Made by a program: the position numbers and the translations under genes
Notes under the pieces: generated by a model
The model's database searches: none
Told to the model about the DNA's origin: nothing
Seen by the model: the letters and a program-made list of their open reading frames with translations, nothing else
Part shown: in pieces, positions 43,430-53,988 of the stretch
Layout of the letters: each line of letters opens with the position of its first letter
Position numbering within the stretch: the stretch's first letter is position 1
Assembly: GCF_036898095.1 (NCBI RefSeq)
Contig: NC_090726.1
Span: 32,830,128 to 32,894,127, forward strand
Direction: 5' to 3'
Source: Palaemon carinicauda
Lineage: Eukaryota > Arthropoda > Malacostraca > Decapoda > Palaemonidae
Length of the DNA: 64,000 nucleotides

Positions 43430-44540
43430 TATCACTTTTGATTTTCTGTTTGCACTTATTTCACTGAACTCGAAACTTTAAGTGGTTTGTACCTGAAACA
43501 CGCAATTCTATCCTTCATTAAAAGTTAGTAATCGCGAAAACAGTATTACAATGTAACAGAAAAACATAATGAAAGATAAATAATTCAGTGGCTGAAAAAG
43601 AGACTAAACACTAGATCAAATAAACTACGTTTAAAATCTCTCACCGCAAAAAGCCTGGGAACAAGAATAAAACTCTAGAGACGTTTACCTTCTTCCCCTA
43701 AAGAGACTAGGGAGAAGAGCAAAAACGATAACAACGTTACCCGCTTGAACGAAACGTTTACCCTCCTCTCTCTCCCTCCGTCTCTATCTCTCTCTCTCTC
43801 TCTTTTGACTTAGAACCTGAGAGATGAGCCCAATTATATATATCGTTAAAACATATTATTGTTAAAGGAAAAAAACTGAAAGATTTCCCAAATAAAAAGT
43901 TCCTTTATTAGAATTAAAACCATTTAAGCTAAGAAAGAATGAACAAAACGCTAGAATCGGTTTACTCTTACTGCAACGTGAAACCGTGAATCTCTCTCTC
44001 TATCGTAACGATAGAGCGCAAGTTGAACGTTCTGAACGTTAACAACTGCAGAGACAAAACAAAACGTTAGTTCAACTTTGAAAACAGTACGAGACTATCA
44101 AAGAAATTCTTTCAAAAACATTAAAATAGCATAAAATGTTAACAGGTAAAAACGAAATGACGGGCTCAATGTTAATTAACTTCGGTACCAAGAAAAGACC
44201 GCCTACTATTAGGAAAGGTCGCATTTTGTTAATCGAAGAGGCCTATAAAAGGCGGAGAGATATAAAATAAATCTATAACTTTGTTAAGCAAAATTAAGAA
44301 AGAGAGTCTATACTCTCTTCGACACCAACACTTCCGACTAAGGGAAGGGTCGGCCATTTAAAAGTGAAAGAGAGTTCATACTCTCTTCGTCACCAAAATT
44401 AAATCAAATTAATTCCAAAAAACTTGCTAAGCTAATGATAAAGCTTCCTGAATAGCGAAGGCTAAACTCTAGAGCAAATACATCACCAAATCGTGAACAA
44501 TAACTCCAGAATCAACAGCGTATCCATGTAGGTCTAGCCG
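43430..44540 (-). other. Family B copy 3: 5' non-coding leader
   Basis: Same leader as copies 1 and 2 with a roughly 60-bp deletion after AGGAAAGGTCG (about 44220). No ORF. Confidence 0.6.
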
Positions 44541-44870
44541 GTGGCACGACAGAGGAAAAATTGAGGTGGTGTTGACAAGAAGTACTGGAGTACCTGACCA
44601 CAGATGGCGCTGTTGTGTACACCCCCACCTGTATAGCGATCGCTGGCGTATCCCGACCGTAGATTTCTGTCGGCAACAGAGTTGACAGCTACATGATTAT
44701 CGGGTAAGATTAATATTGAAAATTTTACTTTAATGTATGATCAAAAGTCTTTACAACTTGTGCCAATACAACAATATATATACTACACTAAATTCCATAC
44801 ACACCAACATTTCTAACAATGAATCTTATTCTTCCCACAAAGTAAAGAACTAAAAACTGAGCTGGTTTAC

Positions 44871-45015
44871 CTGTGGGACTTGGGGCAAATCTTACTCTAA
44901 CTTCGGAGCATAGATTCTTTGAAGAGAAAATACTTCGATTGGATGTGATCTGCCGGCAGAGTTTTGAAGGAGAGACCAATATCTTAGCATTCCTCCACAG
45001 CACATAAAATGTCAT
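44871..45015 (-). CDS. EARS2: EARS2 exon 1 (mitochondrial targeting region and start)
   Basis: The ATG at 45015 opens MTFYVLWRNAKILVSPSK, a basic, Ser/Arg-rich segment without acidic residues until about position 38, as expected of a mitochondrial presequence. It runs into SEVRVRFAPSPTG, the first conserved strand of glutamyl-tRNA synthetase. The donor is CACAG|GTAAAC at 44871/44870; the split Gly codon is completed by exon 2. The open frame extends upstream to a Met at 45102, but I prefer 45015 because the upstream residues (NKPNIAYPDKITIFYLD) do not look like a targeting peptide; the longer start cannot be excluded. No TATA box or initiator stands out upstream. Confidence 0.9.
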
Positions 45016-46123
45016 TTTCAACCTGTCTAAATAAAAAATGGTAATTTTATCAGGATATGCTATGTTAGGTTTATTAAATTCAAAGGAAACTTTCATCAAC
45101 AAAAAAATACAAAGGTGGACTCTGAGCTACTAGGCATAGCATACTGTATCTACTATGATTTATATAAACATTTAAATATGCAAAGTTCATCTACACTACA
45201 AAATACAAGCTAAAAGGAGACTCAGTGACAAGAAGTAGTGTATAGTTAAGTTTCTCCTTGAACTACCCTGCATCCTTATTACAGTTTTACCATTTGAGTT
45301 TGTTCTCCCAAGTCCCAACTCAAAACACATAGGTTCTCACCTTAGTGGCTACTGCCCCATATTGATATTAAGCAACTTATATACGTATTATACTGGTTAC
45401 TCTAAAAAGCATCTCGCATATCAAATCAAAATTGAAGAATATTTCTTGGCTGTAAATAATGCTACATACAGTACTGTATATTGGAAAATTAATTAACTAA
45501 AACAATCAATGATGAAGTACTCTCCTCTCATACAAGGATGTTTTACTTTTATCTTTTCTAAGTGATTTATTATTCCTGTAAGTGTTTATGTTGGTTATGT
45601 CTTGCTCTTCCCACTTTCAGGGGAGGGTTAAATATTGCCAGCAAAGTTGTTTTTACTCCATTCTTTTCAAATCAAAACAAATTAGCAACCCAGTTGTCAA
45701 TGCATGTGATTCACATAAACATTAGCATTTTTCAGAGTTCTTTACGTCACTCTGCCATATCAAACACCTGCCCTTTCAATTTTGACATCTGGTTAGCGAG
45801 TTGTAATGAGTGTCATTTATTACCCTGTTATTTAGCCTAATTCCTACATGAAATTATTTGTGACACCAAAATTTGTGGGACATTTAAAAGATGAGGTAAT
45901 AAATAGCATGTCAGGTAAGTAACATCCCTATTTTAGGTAAGGTTAGGGCATATCCCTGTAATTTCATTCAATGTAAAGAGTCCTACATCAGGTTAGGTGA
46001 GGGATCTATGGAGGCAAAGCCCTCAGCCAGGTAACGACCCAATGCCTCAGGTTAGGTTAGGTAAGATTAGGCTGCATTTGTGTAAATTTTCTAGTTGTAG
46101 TAAAAGTATATACTCTATGGCTT
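45016..46123 (-). other. EARS2 5' flank, no clear promoter signal
   Basis: AT-rich, with a TACAGTACTGTA motif near 45470 and AGGTTAGGTTAGGT at about 46050. No ORF of interest; ORF 45562-45840 has no recognisable domain. Confidence 0.45.
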
Positions 46124-46451
46124 TTAAAGGTTTAAAGGTCGCTCATGAATAGCAGAGGCAAGGGACAGTGACATTGCCATAGCAATCAGGACAATGCCCA
46201 AGAGACTGACCATATATTATATGATCAGCGCCCAAGCCTCCTCTCCACCCAAGCTAGGACCAGGGAGGGCCAGGCAGTGGCTGCTGATTAGTCAGCAGAT
46301 AGACCTATAGGCTCCCCCAAATCCCCCAACCTTAACTCACAAGGATGGTAAGGTTGCAGACACTAATGGCACTAACGAGTCTGAGCGGGACTCGAACCCC
46401 CGACTGGGAAACACCAGGCAGAGACATTACCAATCAGGCCACAGCAACCCT
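46124..46451 (-). mobile_element. tRNA-derived SINE (family 1), full length
   Basis: Read on the minus strand, the head has an A-box-like TGGCCTGATTGGTAA (46443-46429) and a B box GGTTCGAGTCC (46398-46388), the split RNA polymerase III promoter. The body contains GGTCCTAGCTTGGGTGGAGA and ends GACCTTTAAACCTTTAAA. A second copy is at 47535-48366. Confidence 0.85.
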
Positions 46452-46589
46452 GATACTGTTGCCTTGCATGAAAAAAATAATGTTTTGGAGTGTTTATTTA
46501 GTAACAAGACTGTTGTACTTTTCTTAGAGGTGCATTATATTTGATTTTGGGTTTTGGTAAATAATTAAAAGGTAAAAAAGTTAAAGGTG

Positions 46590-46770
46590 TCTGATATCAT
46601 TTCCAGTTTCATCAGAATAGACGCTCCAGAACGTCAGCCGGGCAAGCCCAATGCCCTACTGTGGTTCCCAACTACAGCAGAAGCCTACCAAGTAAACGGC
46701 TTAAACTCAGGGTCCCGGGCTGGAATCGATCACCTGCCTCGCGAATGCTAAGCTAACACGTTACGCTGTA
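46590..46770 (-). mobile_element. tRNA-derived SINE (family 2)
   Basis: Minus strand: AGCGTAACGTGTTAGCTTAG is A-box-like and GATCGATTCCAGCC is B-box-like, about 35 bp apart, followed by a unique body. The head differs from family 1, so it comes from a different tRNA. Confidence 0.6.
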
Positions 46771-47534
46771 CTGTTATCGATACCATTAAACAATGGAACC
46801 TCACATTCCCCCTAACCTCACCTAGAAAACTGTATCTTTCCTTGACAGAGGGCTCTGACGGCTGCACTCTTCCACTTACTTGAATCTAGGACACCATATA
46901 CTTCCTCATCAAATATCGCTATATCTTCCCTGTCCAAAAACCATTGTTTCCTACTAAAGTTCTATGTGCGGGTAAGAAATACTTGTTTGACCTTATTAGA
47001 TTGCTTGGTGCTGTTTTGGTATGTAATCTAAAAGTTGGGCTTTTGCTTTGGTATGCAATCTCATCTGATAATAGCAATCTCACTTTACTTCATGGCAAAG
47101 CAAGAATCATTAGATTTTCTAAAAAAAATATATATACCGGGAATACCTATCTAAGAAACAATAATCAATCATTGATGTTAGCGTGAGCAGCTCAATATTA
47201 CCACTTGCCAGTACATACGGAGCTTGATGTTTTTATTTTTTTGCAAGCAAAGCGAGCACACGGCAAAGCAGGAACCATTATATTTTCTATTTTTCTTGTT
47301 TTTCTATCTATTAAAAATATTGAGATCACATACCAAAGCAAACTAATAATTTCTGAGATCACGCCACAAATGTGATCGCATACCAATACAGCACTGATTG
47401 CTTTCATGAGTTACCTCACATTATTATATCAATAAACAAAATGCTTACTTAATATACAGTATAGGAGGAGTGTTTGAAGATCGGTGGTCGCAGTTAGGCT
47501 CAGGCTACGAAAGGTCTACATCATTTGACTAAAT

Positions 47535-47700
47535 CACCTTTATGGCCTAACGATGTGGTAACTTCCCTGTCTGGTGAAAGCCTAACTGAGGTTCGAGTCC
47601 TGCTCAAACTCGTTAATTCCTTTGGTCACTGTAACCTCGCCTTCCTTGTGAGCTAAGGTGGGAGTTTTGGGGGAGCCTATAGGTCTATCTGCTGAGTGAT
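47535..47700 (+). mobile_element. tRNA-derived SINE (family 1), 5' half
   Basis: TGGCCTAACGATGTGGTAA and GGTTCGAGTCC (about 47589-47600) are the A and B boxes. The body runs to GGTCTATCTGCTGAGT, where homology to 46124-46451 stops. The rest resumes at about 48205. Confidence 0.8.
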
Positions 47701-48204
47701 ATTTTTTAGAGCAAGAACTAATAAATTAAAACTAAACATTGTAAATAGACACAATGGGGGGAATGTAAATTGTAATTTTTGTGAAAATGAGGAGGAAGAT
47801 TCGATACATTTTTTGTTGTTTTGCCAAGAACATAGAAAAGAAAGGAATGAAATAATTGAGCTTCAACACATATGAGGAAAACCTAAAGAAAATAGTTGGA
47901 TTAGTGAAACAAATATAGAAAAGGAAAAAGAAGTATTGGAGCCTTTGTATATCAGCAGCCAGTTCCTCAAGCGTTGATTAGAAATGGACATCAACTAACC
48001 TAAACTTCCCCTCCCTAACCTAACCTACAAGCCGTGTCCATACCTACTTGCCTAACGGGGGGGGGGGGGGGGGCGCTAACGCCCCCTGCAACCCCTCCTC
48101 ACACTGCCGTATTTAACCTTATATGGAGGAAAAGACAAAATAGTATAAGAAGATAATCTTTGGAGGCGCCGTTGCAAAGGCTATGCCTCGCCCTGAACCT
48201 GAAT
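47701..48204 (+). mobile_element. Insertion splitting the SINE, with LINE zinc-knuckle relic
   Basis: About 500 bp not found in the intact SINE. 47710-47880 encodes NKLKLNIVNRH then NCNFCENEEEDSIHFLLFCQ, a CX2C...HX4C knuckle typical of LINE ORF2 C-termini, followed by a stop. It ends with a poly-G run (48057-48074) and GC-rich sequence. Target duplication not clear. Confidence 0.65.
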
Positions 48205-48366
48205 CATAGGCAGCTATTGCCTGGCCCTCTTTGGTCCTAGCTTGGGTGGAGAGGAGGCTTGGGCACTTATCATATTTATATATGATCAGTCTCTAGGCCA
48301 TTGTTCTCCTTGATAGAGCAATGTCACTGTCCCGTGCCTCCGACATTCCTGGCGGCCTTTAAACCT
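48205..48366 (+). mobile_element. tRNA-derived SINE (family 1), 3' half
   Basis: GGTCCTAGCTTGGGTGGAGA, then GGAGGCTTGGGCACTTATCA and AGCAATGTCACTGTCCCGTG match the 3' half of the copy at 46124-46451; it ends GGCGGCCTTTAAACC. Confidence 0.8.
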
Positions 48367-48769
48367 AACTTTACCTACGTTGGCATATCCTTTACAAGTG
48401 GCCCCAGTTATATCTACTACCGGAAAAAATAGTTCTGAAACCTTGTTTTGTAACCATTAGATGTAATAAACATCGTGAAGTCCTTTTGTGAATATTAACC
48501 ACTTAAAAAATAACGTTGGGAAAACAGCTATTTAGCCCATGAGAATGAGATTACGGCTTGCCTAAGGACGTTGAATTCAATTAACTACAGATCTTTCAAG
48601 CATATAATATTCAAAATACAAATATAAGCATGGGCTTACACTTAATTAACAGGTAATTCCGGCTTCTACATACAACAATCACTGGTTTACGGTTTGTTTA
48701 CATAAATTTTGGGCAAATAGAAGGACTGTTAGTAGTACTAATAGAGTTAAATCCTTAAAACTCCTCTCC

Positions 48770-49510
48770 TAGTATATTTCCTCAAGCTGAGAATTGGAAG
48801 GAAGGATACGAATAAAACTAGAGAAATCAGAACAGTAACTGAATATATTTTTGGGGGAGGAATGATGTGGTTAAAATGGAGACCATAAATTGACCATACA
48901 AAATGGTATGAAAATTTTCAATATATGAAACATGAAATAATGAAATACGGAAACTGGGCAAAGGTGGGAGATATGGCGTGAATAAAAATCAAACTATATG
49001 AAGCTGTAGTAGTCCCAACCATCTAAGCTAACTTAGAAACATAGAACAGAGCAAAATCAAGTGAAAAATAAGAAACTGAAAGGCATACAGTATAATATAA
49101 TGAAATGAATACTGGAACAACCCTCGTCAACACCATACTGGGGACTAAAATCTGAAACAGGGATATGGCCGGTAGAAAACCAAATATAATATGAAAAGAT
49201 TATGCAATTCCACATCATAGTAATTACAGAAAGAAAGGCATTAGTGAAAAAGTTTGTAGATGAAATGAGAAAGCTTTATAAATGATACGGGGTGGAGAAG
49301 AGATGGGAATGTGTAAAAAGGTATGAAATAAGGATGGAGGAATGAAAACGTATACAAAAGAAACTAAAGCATAACATAAGATCTGAAATAAAGAGCAAGG
49401 TTAGTATGAACATGAAGGAAATGACGAAGAAACGATTCACGAGTGGAAAGGGTCAGAATGAGATATATAGAAGAATATACTGCAAGGGAAGCTATTATAA
49501 TACTGATGGA
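48770..49510 (+). pseudogene. LINE ORF2 relic (R4/Dong-like C-terminal region)
   Basis: Plus-strand fragments in order: KLYEAVVVPTI, RILEQPSSTPYWGLKSETGI then WPVENQI, ERKALVKKFVDEMRKLY and MRYIEEYTAREAIIILM. This is the post-RT region of R4/Dong-like LINEs (the TPYWG..E.G.WP motif is the best clue). Many stops and frameshifts. The relic is cut at 49510 by the hAT transposon. Confidence 0.65.
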
Positions 49511-50009
49511 CAGTAGTGTAGCCTTGGGGTGCCTGGGGCCACATGCCCAATTCAAAGCTTGTGCCCCCAGCGAAAATTCTTTTCAAAAGGATCCTCCCCC
49601 CCCCCTTATTTTAAAATCTGTTACAGGGTGTACCCTGTTCTTGGACGATTTATTTCAAAAAGTAACTTCACTGTATTGGGTTACAGCAAATAAAAAAATG
49701 AAATAGGAAAAGCTCCTGGAACTGCATATGTAGCTTGATAGATTATCACAAGGCCACATTTTTACATAGAAAGATTTTATATCTCAGATAGAATCAGGGA
49801 AGTGCATCGATATTGCATCAGTTTCAGCATATGAAAAACAGATAAAAAAAAAGCCATTATATGAAACGAGTTAAAAAAGTACTGTGCCTGGCAGAAAAAC
49901 AGAAAATCGCACAGGAAGGACACTGGAAGCAGCAACAGAGGTAATTTTCTTGAAATACTACATCTAGTCAGTGAATATGATATTATTGTAAAATAGAGGC
50001 TAACGGGAA

Positions 50010-50450
50010 TATATAGCGTACAATAGAATTATTTATAAGATATGTCTTATGACTTATCAAGCTCTACATTTTGAAAGACCAAAATACATGAACAATTGAC
50101 TGAGTGCCTTTCACCTTGACACTTCTATGATCTTGAGACATAGTGTAGATCGTCATAGATTGAATGAACCAAGATGCAATTCAGATATTGGTTTTAGAGC
50201 TTTTGTAACGTGTGCACCAAGGCTGTACAATAAGCTGCCTGAAAATATCAAGAACAGTGAAAATTTGCAGATTTTTAAGAAGTTGAAAACCCACTTATTC
50301 ACTGAATGCTACGATTTGAATGAAAAGTGCATTAAACAAGATTATAGATGTTAACTCAACGTGTACGAGGGAGGCCCTGCGGAGCGCTGCGTCAGCAGCG
50401 GAGCGGGGCCTTGAAGACTACTCACAAGTAACAAGTAACAAGTAACAATA
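50010..50450 (+). pseudogene. Nested LINE 3' end (CR1/L2-like) inside the hAT element
   Basis: Encodes RIIYKICLMTYQALHFERPK, RHSVDRHRLNEPRCNSDIGF, then APRLYNKLPENIKNSENLQI and FKKLKTHLF, the usual C-terminus of CR1/L2-type reverse transcriptases. A short GC-rich 3' UTR ends in (ACAAGTA)n at about 50428-50449. One stop interrupts the frame upstream. Confidence 0.7.
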
Positions 50451-50689
50451 TACAAGCCCCGAGGTTTAAAGGTTTAAGAAATGATAGCATTATAAGTGAT
50501 GAAATATCCAAAGAAGTACATGTTAGTACTGACTACTCAGTTATGGGCAATGAAAACAAAAACATGATTGCGAAGGAACTGCTGTCACTTTTAGTAAGAT
50601 ACCAACAATATTTAGGAAACATTTAGGGATTTTTTACATTTACATGAATTGAATGCCAGATAATATAAGTGAAAAATATTAAAATATTT

Positions 50690-51930
50690 AAATCTTGCAA
50701 CATTATCCAAATTATTGTATAGGACAAACTTACCATAGGGCCTCTGTGATGAGTGGTGTAAATGAAGGTGTTCAGGTATTACTTAAGGAAAATACCCGAA
50801 GAACAGGCCCAGCAGGGTACATTCATTGCTACAACCATCGACTAAATCTGCTGATAGTTGATTGTGTGAAATTAGTCAATCTAGCAGCAATCTTTGCCCT
50901 TTTTGAGTCTTTATATGTCTTCATATTTTCACATGCACCTCATGATTTATTTGTCAAGAAGCAAAGAGTAATGCATCCAATACAGTAGGCGAACAAGCTA
51001 AAGAAAACGAGTGATACAAAGTGGTCCTGACAGTACTAATCTTTTAAAGTCGATCTAGATACATTTTCCACAGTCATAGCAACTTTGCAAAACATAGCTG
51101 AGGCACACATACGAAAACGGGCTCATGACGACAACAGCTTACTGCATTTTTCAAAAGACCAAGTTGTTTTCTGACACTTTGTCACTTGGCCTATCAGCTG
51201 AAGCAGATATGGTTAAGATAGTTGTAGAACACTTGACATCTAACTGTGGGCAGAAGCTGAAGCTGTTGGAAATCTTGGTAGTATACCTTTTGAAAAGCTA
51301 ACCCAGAAGAGGATGACTAAACCCTCCAGATGTCTACAGGCCAGCATAGTTTTGGAGGCAACTGACCAATAGAACACAGAATATAGCTATGAGTCACTTG
51401 AGAATAACTATTGGGTAAACCTGTACTATGAAGTGTTAGATTGATTGCTTGTATAACTCCACTGAAAGATCAGTGATCCTAATAAAAAGCTGCTTAAATC
51501 AATGTCTGTACTACATCCACACAGCTCAAACTTTCTGGATTTAGGCACTTTAAAACCATTTGTAGAACAGTATTGTGTGGATGAAATACTTAGATGAAGA
51601 GCTGTGACAAGCAAGAAGACTTGTGGAAAAGTAGAAAAAATTAGACACTTGGCATTGGCAGTCTAGGTGAACTTTCATGAATCCATATAACGGAGCATTC
51701 ACAGATCTGTGCAAATTCATTACATTGCACTAGTACTGCCATTCATTTAACATCGTGTGAGTTTTCCTCAACGAGGCTCAATAAAAGTGACCTCTGATGC
51801 ACCATGTCTGACACTAGATTCTCAGCACTGGCAGTTATTATGATTCATTAAAAAAGAGCAAAAGATATTGATATGGACCACTTTGTTTCTATATTTAAAC
51901 AGAATCAGAACATAATTAATTTTTTTTATA
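50690..51930 (+). pseudogene. hAT transposase relic (ZMYM1/DUF4371-like)
   Basis: VMSGVNEGVQVLLKENTRRT followed by CYNHRLNLLIVDCVKL corresponds to the central catalytic block (SG...G.Q..I / C..H.LNL) of hAT proteins with a DUF4371-like core. Near the end, SALAVIMIH, then RAKDIDMDHFVSIFKQNQNI, is the hAT dimerisation tail. Between them the frame is broken many times, so no protein is expected. Confidence 0.7.
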
Positions 51931-52164
51931 GATTTTCAATTAAACACCGTTGCTTTTATTTGTAAATTTTCACTTTTTCGTTGTCTTTCAATGCAACAAG
52001 TGCTTTAATTTTCAATTAAAATTACATGGTTTTAATTATCTTTTTATATATGAAAAAGATTTAGTTGAATATTATCTGGTATAGCCTATACGTGTGCACC
52101 TCCTAAGAAAATCAAGTCCTCCCTCATGTGGGCCCCCATAAAATGAACCCTAGTTACACCGCTG

Positions 52165-53605
52165 ACGATGACTATGCTCAGTGCAGTGAAAAATGGAAGA
52201 TAGGGGAAGGCACCTGGTTTTAAACAGATTCCCCGACTGATGCCACGTCTCCACAGCTCACCTTCCCACTCTCCAAACCCTCCCCCTTACTCTCTCTTAT
52301 TCTTATTCTCCTATTCATCACCAATTATCTCTGCTTATCCCTTCTAACAAATGCTCGTTCATGTAGTCCTATTTTTATAACTAATAGTCCCAATTTCCTT
52401 TCAGTCATTATTACACTTTTAATTCATGATGACACCCCAGTTGTTCCTTCTCCCTGGCCCTCTCCATCATCCCCCCTCCCCCCCTAAACTTCACTCGACT
52501 CCAACCAACCACCAATGTGGCTCACTTTTTACTTCTATCATAAACTTTGTTTTTTATTTCATCATTTTATCCCTTCTCATCAGCCTAGGGTTTTGCCTCC
52601 TTCACTGCTCATTCTCTTAACCTGCTGTTGCTCACCGTCCTTGGGCCTCATCCTTTTTGCAGGTCCTGCCATCCTGGTCTTAGTCAGGAAGGTTAATGGT
52701 CTTGGCAAATCCCACAGATCTCTCATTCAAGGCAGGAAGGCTGCAATAGATAGAATGTTCTGTGTTCACCAGGGTTCAAGGAAAAGGCTGGAACTCCCTT
52801 GGTCCGAGCCAGCCAAGGAGACATTCGTCAAGGTTAATATGCAGGGTTCAGCTCATAAAGACTCACTATAGGCAGGCCGGTCTTCTAAGATCCTACTGCT
52901 AGCCTTTTTGAGCTTGGTGGTTGCTACTCTGACTCCGCCTATGTAGGCTGAAAGGCTTGGAGCTCAGCACATCATGTTCACAGCCTTGTAGGTCTCAATC
53001 ATAGAGGCAGCAGCAATGTTGACTCTTCAAGCAATATTCTGGTTAGACCACTTGTCAATCATGTACAGTTGGATATAAAGCTGTGAAAAAATTACCTCTC
53101 GGACACAGAAAAGAAGAAACAGTTCAAGGACCTTTGGTGCACTATAGGCGACTAACCAATGAGCTAATTGGAGTGAATTCTGAAAAAGCAAGACACAGTG
53201 GCCTCCAAGTTCGCAAGGTGCTGATGGTTTTTTTTTTTTTTTTTTAATTCATCACTTAGAAGACTTTCCCTATTTCACTTGGAGTAGGTAGAGCTGACAG
53301 CCAAAAAGCGGAGTTTTAATTCAGATTCGCTTCTCAACCGAGCGGTATCAATTAGGAGGTCTCAATCTTCCTCCTCAAACCATCTTTCTAGGTCATCCCC
53401 CTCTTCTAGACAAACGACTGGACTAGCTAACATACCGGAGATGTATAAGAGTGACCTTCTAACTGCACCATCAACATCTTGGCATCTAGTGTTTCATCAA
53501 AGAAGGGCTTGGAACCAGAATCGTAGAGGGAAAGCTAAGTAAAGTCCTCAGTCACATTAAGCCTGGCAATTCCTCCACCCATCCACCACCTGTGGGGGGA
53601 TTATT
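52165..53605. other. Unassigned DNA between hAT and LINE tail
   Basis: Pyrimidine-rich at 52250-52640, then more even composition. ORF 52515-52871 shows no domain I recognise. It could be remains of a retroelement gag, but no alignment was convincing. A T-run lies at about 53227-53245. Confidence 0.35.
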
Positions 53606-53900
53606 AATATTGTAATTATTATTATTACTTGCTAAGCTATAACCCTAGTTGGAAAAGCAGGCTGCAATAAGCCTATGGGCCACAACAGGGAAAATAGCCC
53701 AGCGAGGAAAGGAAACGAGGAAAATTAAAAAAATATTTCTAGAACAGTAACATTAAAATAAATATTTCCTATATAAACTATAAAAAACTTTAACAAAACA
53801 AGAAGAGAAATTAGATAGAATAATGTGGCCGAGTGTACCCTCAAGCAAGAGAACTCCACACTATGGCACTAATCAAGACTTGGTTAACAATTGTTTGATA
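53606..53900 (-). mobile_element. LINE 3'-UTR tail (unoccupied counterpart of the DIRS copy 2 site)
   Basis: GCTAAGCTATAACCCTAGTT then GGAAAAGCAGGCTGCAATAA and CCTATATAAACTATAAAAAA match 28228-28375 plus 35140-35300 without the DIRS insertion. At the equivalent position it reads AACATTAAAATAAATATTTC. Confidence 0.8.
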
Positions 53901-53920
53901 CTGGAGTGTCCAGATTATTC

Positions 53921-53931
53921 AGTGTGTGTGT

Positions 53932-53979
<48 letters not shown>

Positions 53980-53988
53980 GTGTGTGTG
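53921..53988. repeat. (GT)n microsatellite
   Basis: About 68 bp of GT with three interruptions (C at two places, GC once). Confidence 0.95.

Larger units (their letters stand above)
38253..44722 (-). mobile_element. Defective DIRS-like element, family B copy 3 (6.5 kb)
   Basis: Left terminus ATGTTATTTTCATTAG at 38253; right terminus TTAATATTGAAAA at 44722. The ICR (38492-38580) has one change at the junction (AAAAT for AACAT). It shares the gag/RT deletion with copies 1 and 2 but lacks the SINE-like passenger and carries an expanded coding repeat (41940-42640). Its two ITRs match each other (both read TCTACGGTCGGGATACGCCA on one strand or the other) while differing from copies 1 and 2. The right end lies about 150 bp inside intron 1 from the exon 1 donor. 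Confidence 0.88.
49511..52164 (+). mobile_element. hAT-superfamily DNA transposon, decayed
   Basis: The left end CAGTAGTGTAGC and the inverted right end GTTACACCGCTG give the hAT-type TIR CAG(T/C)(A/G)GTGTA(G/A)C. Subterminal sequences also pair (GGGGCCACATG left; CATGTGGGCCCCC right). Between them lie a transposase relic in the same orientation and a nested LINE 3' end. The 8-bp target duplication has decayed (CTGATGGA / ACGATGAC share only GATG). Confidence 0.72.

Noticed and set aside
46388..46451. tRNA gene on the minus strand
   Set aside because: A and B boxes are present, but there is no foldable cloverleaf and the sequence continues into a SINE body with a second copy nearby.
52515..52871. 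118-codon plus ORF as a possible host exon or gag
   Set aside because: No splice signals in frame and no alignable motif; left as unassigned DNA.
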